Shown piece after piece: positions 61,801 through 64,000 of a DNA stretch of 64,000 nucleotides. Below the pieces are notes generated by a model. The model worked only from the letters and a program-made list of their open reading frames with translations. It was not told the DNA's origin and did not search any database. The position numbers and the translations under genes are program-made. The first letter of the stretch is position 1. The number at the start of each line of letters is the position of its first letter. The DNA comes from Nitrospira japonica (GTDB lineage Bacteria; Nitrospirota; Nitrospiria; Nitrospirales; Nitrospiraceae). The DNA is taken from positions 434,001 through 498,000 of the forward strand of contig NZ_LT828648.1 of the NCBI RefSeq assembly GCF_900169565.1. Reading direction: 5' to 3'.

Positions 61801-62499
61801 ATGATTCCTCTGCATGACGATAATCCGACCGATGGCACACCGGTCGTCACCGTCGCCCTGATCGTTTCCTGCGTGCTCGTCTTCTTGTACCAGTCCAGCC
61901 TTCCCGGCGAACCGGGGGAGCGGTTCGTCTTCGAGTTCGGCGCTATTCCGGCTGTGGTCTTCGGAACGGCACAGATTCCCGCTGTCGTCATTCCTCCGTA
62001 CGCGACCCTCGTGACCTCCATGTTTCTGCACGGCGGGTGGATGCATCTCATCGGAAACATGCTTTATCTCTGGATCTTCGGCAACAATATCGAAGACGTC
62101 ATGGGACACGGACGGTTCATCGTGTTTTATCTGACTTGCGGTATCCTGGCGGCCCTCAGCCACGCACTGACGGATCCGTCTTCCACCGTTCCGATGGTCG
62201 GAGCGAGCGGAGCGATCTCAGGCGTCCTGGGAGCTTATGTGCTGCTCTTTCCCCGCGCCCACGTGCTGGTGTTCATTCCCGGCATCGGAACGACGCGAGT
62301 AGCGGCAGGAGTCGTCCTGGGCATGTGGTTCGCGACACAGCTGTTGAGCGGAGGAATGAGTGCCGGGTCACCGGGTGGAGGCGTCGCGTTCTTCGCTCAC
62401 ATTGGGGGCTTTGTGGCGGGCATGATGCTGATCGGGCTGTTCAAGCGCGCCGACGTCCCGTTTTTCGCGCCGGCACGGCTTCGTCGTTGGGACGTCTAA
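61801..62499 (+). CDS. Rhomboid family intramembrane serine protease
   Basis: A 232-residue membrane protease with about six helices. Catalytic Ser lies in VGASGAISGVLGAY and the partner His in AHIGGFVAG; the loop MFLHGGWMHLIGNMLYLWIF with its HxxxxHLxxN is the L1-TM2 hallmark. It would cleave single-pass membrane proteins within the bilayer. It lies 12 bases after the DHH gene. Confidence 0.93.
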   Translation: MIPLHDDNPTDGTPVVTVALIVSCVLVFLYQSSLPGEPGERFVFEFGAIPAVVFGTAQIPAVVIPPYATLVTSMFLHGGWMHLIGNMLYLWIFGNNIEDVMGHGRFIVFYLTCGILAALSHALTDPSSTVPMVGASGAISGVLGAYVLLFPRAHVLVFIPGIGTTRVAAGVVLGMWFATQLLSGGMSAGSPGGGVAFFAHIGGFVAGMMLIGLFKRADVPFFAPARLRRWDV

Positions 62500-62528
62500 C
62501 GAACACCCACTGCCGCTTGTGCGATCCG

Positions 62529-64000
62529 CTATGTGTCGATCAATTCTCGGACCTTTTCGACCAAACCGGCCTGTCGATACGGTCGCCGCAGGAGAAACCG
62601 CCGGTTGATTCGGTGGGAAAGAATCGCTTCGTCGTCGTAACCGGATACGAAGAGCGCCTTCATCGTCGGAAACTGTTTCAGCAATCGCTTGGCCAGCTCC
62701 CGGCCGGTGATTTCAGGCATGATGAGGCCGCTCACGGCGACGTGCAAGCCTCCCTGGTGTTCATGCGCCAGCATCAATGCTTCTACCGGGGAACTGGCTT
62801 CGAGCACCCGGTATCGGTGACGGCGCAAGGTCGCCAGGGCAAGCTTCCGCTCGATTTCGTGGGGTTCGACCAAGAGAATCGTCTCTTCCCCCCGGGCTGA
62901 TAATGCGGTCGCTGGGGTCTCGGCTCGGGAGCCGGCATCTTCAACCGCAGGCATCGAAATGCGCACTGTGGTTCCGTGACCGGGCTGGCTCATGACGTCA
63001 ACGTGACCGCCGTGTTGCTTGATAATCCCGTATACCGCGGTAAGCCCCAATCCCACGTTCGTTTCCTTTGTCGAGAAGAACGGCTCGAACATTCTTGATT
63101 GCGTATCACGCGTCATACCGCTGCCGCTGTCGCCGACCTGAATCACGGCAGTGCAGGCTCCCCGTCTCATCCCGCTGCCGTTCACTTCTTTCGCCGCCGG
63201 ACCCCGCGTCACATCGATTTTTAAACGGCCGACGCCCGGCATGGCGTCCCGGGCGTTCACGATCACATTGAGCAACGCCTGTTCGAACCCCTCCCGATCG
63301 ATCTCCAGATGCGGAGCGGAGGCGTCGACCGAAATGTGGCACTCGATTCGATTCGGCAACAGATCGCGTATCACGCCGGATAGTTCTTCAATGACGGTCT
63401 TGATCGATAAGACCTGGCGGAAGTGCCTGTTTTCCACGTCAAGCGATGCCAACTGCGCGGCGAGCGCCGCAGCCTGCTCCCCGCGCCGGAACATCTCGTC
63501 GACGGGTCCGTACAGCGGATCGTCCGGCCGAAGACGCGACATGACGATACCGGTCTGCTTTCCGATCACTGAAAAGAGATGACTGAACTCATTGGCGATT
63601 CCCCTGGTCAGCCGTCCGACCGCTTCCATTTTCTGCGCGTCCGTCAATTGGCGTTCGAGTTCCTGTCGCTCCGCGTGCCCTTGCCGGACATGGTCGTTCG
63701 CTTTGGACAAGTCCTCTTTCAACCCCGCGATTCTGGCTTCCAGCTGCGACAGTGACGCCTGCAGTGCACTTTCCGTCCGTTGCAGCTGCCCGATGTTCTC
63801 CAGCAAATGCGCCTTCTGTTGCTGCTCCTTGCCGATCGTCTCCATCGCCATGCCATAGAACGTGGCCATGACCAGCAACACCGGCATGCCGAGCAAGTGC
63901 CCGACTGATATCGCCCCGGTTTGCATGATTCCCTGATACAGCAGGAACCCATAGCCGGCGCAGAGCAACGACGAGAACGCCATGACGAGTGAAAATCGTC
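62529..64000 (-). CDS. Degenerate hybrid histidine kinase/receiver (partial, N terminus outside window)
   Basis: Open to the right edge, so the N terminus is missing; visible are two membrane helices, a coiled coil, a DHp-like region, an intact HATPase domain (NVIVNARDAMPG; GDSGSGM; GLGLTAVYGIIKQHGG) and a C-terminal receiver. In the H-box the phospho-accepting His is Asn (GIANEFSHLF where relatives have GIAHDFNNLL). In the receiver the phospho-acceptor Asp is Gly (VAVSGLIMPEITG) and the late Lys is Arg (FLLRRPYRQ). ATP may bind, but the phosphorelay should be dead. Confidence 0.85.
   Translation of the reverse strand, partial: RFSLVMAFSSLLCAGYGFLLYQGIMQTGAISVGHLLGMPVLLVMATFYGMAMETIGKEQQQKAHLLENIGQLQRTESALQASLSQLEARIAGLKEDLSKANDHVRQGHAERQELERQLTDAQKMEAVGRLTRGIANEFSHLFSVIGKQTGIVMSRLRPDDPLYGPVDEMFRRGEQAAALAAQLASLDVENRHFRQVLSIKTVIEELSGVIRDLLPNRIECHISVDASAPHLEIDREGFEQALLNVIVNARDAMPGVGRLKIDVTRGPAAKEVNGSGMRRGACTAVIQVGDSGSGMTRDTQSRMFEPFFSTKETNVGLGLTAVYGIIKQHGGHVDVMSQPGHGTTVRISMPAVEDAGSRAETPATALSARGEETILLVEPHEIERKLALATLRRHRYRVLEASSPVEALMLAHEHQGGLHVAVSGLIMPEITGRELAKRLLKQFPTMKALFVSGYDDEAILSHRINRRFLLRRPYRQAGLVEKVRELIDT

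Noticed and set aside
1-64000. CRISPR arrays, rRNA, tRNA, phage or transposase genes
   Set aside because: Looked for on both strands; no repeat-spacer pattern or conserved RNA gene or integrase/transposase motif was seen.

Overview
The window reads as a stretch of chromosome from a GC-rich (about 60%) Gram-negative bacterium. The mix of genes looks most like a Nitrospira-type member of the Nitrospirota: an RNase Y/ZapA block, an F0 ATP synthase operon without F1 genes, many short secreted or lipoprotein hypotheticals, TIGR03790 and RMD1-type proteins, and an intergenic hairpin repeat. The lineage is inferred; no rRNA, tRNA or nitrification marker lies in the window to prove it. I see no prophage, CRISPR array or transposase gene.

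Layout. 1-2164 holds a truncated class A penicillin-binding protein and a sodium:solute symporter. 2361-6693 holds an FKBP isomerase, an NTF2-like protein, and a run of small exported proteins (LEA14-like, DUF2780, a CxxCH haem protein) with a frameshifted MscS-tail gene. 6811-10733 carries a Tat-exported dimethylformamidase-like protein, a CPA1 Na+/H+ antiporter and a ferritin-like protein. 10899-16461 is accessory: a proline-rich ORF, the hairpin repeat, gluconokinase, a tandem pair of DUF2238 membrane proteins, a DNA glycosylase, a protein with three cysteine repeats, and a DUF488 gene broken by one base.

16707-22386 has hflK-hflC, fhs, an M23 peptidase with its terminator, cutA and a rhodanese. 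22423-31672 is one long minus-strand run: lytic transglycosylase, zapB-like, zapA, a 569-base gap with strong hairpins, rny, ymdB-type phosphoesterase, xseA, xseB, tlyA and an epimerase. On the plus strand follow rlmN, an active/inactive M16 peptidase pair and larE. 36521-38384 is the F0 operon (atpI-like, atpB, atpE, atpF). 38570-43828 covers folate (pabB-pabC) and NAD (nadB) synthesis plus a small transglycosylase.

43938-49994 contains a 31-residue AURKAIP1/COX24-type ribosomal mini-protein, an exporter ABC transporter, a PhoB-type regulator, an RMD1 protein and lipoproteins. 50155-55354 holds a membrane PLD-like protein, a TIGR03790 protein, a CBS protein and an atypical response regulator. 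55450-58765 is maf-dus-DUF692, of which the DUF692 (multinuclear iron oxidase) protein carries an extra C-terminal domain. The right end has a CBS-PilZ protein, a long LOG protein, a DHH phosphoesterase, a rhomboid protease and a hybrid kinase that has lost both its phospho-acceptor His and Asp.

The best leads for new biology are the DUF692 fusion protein, the phosphorelay-dead hybrid kinase, the 31-residue Cys-repeat secreted protein and the structured zapA-rny gap.
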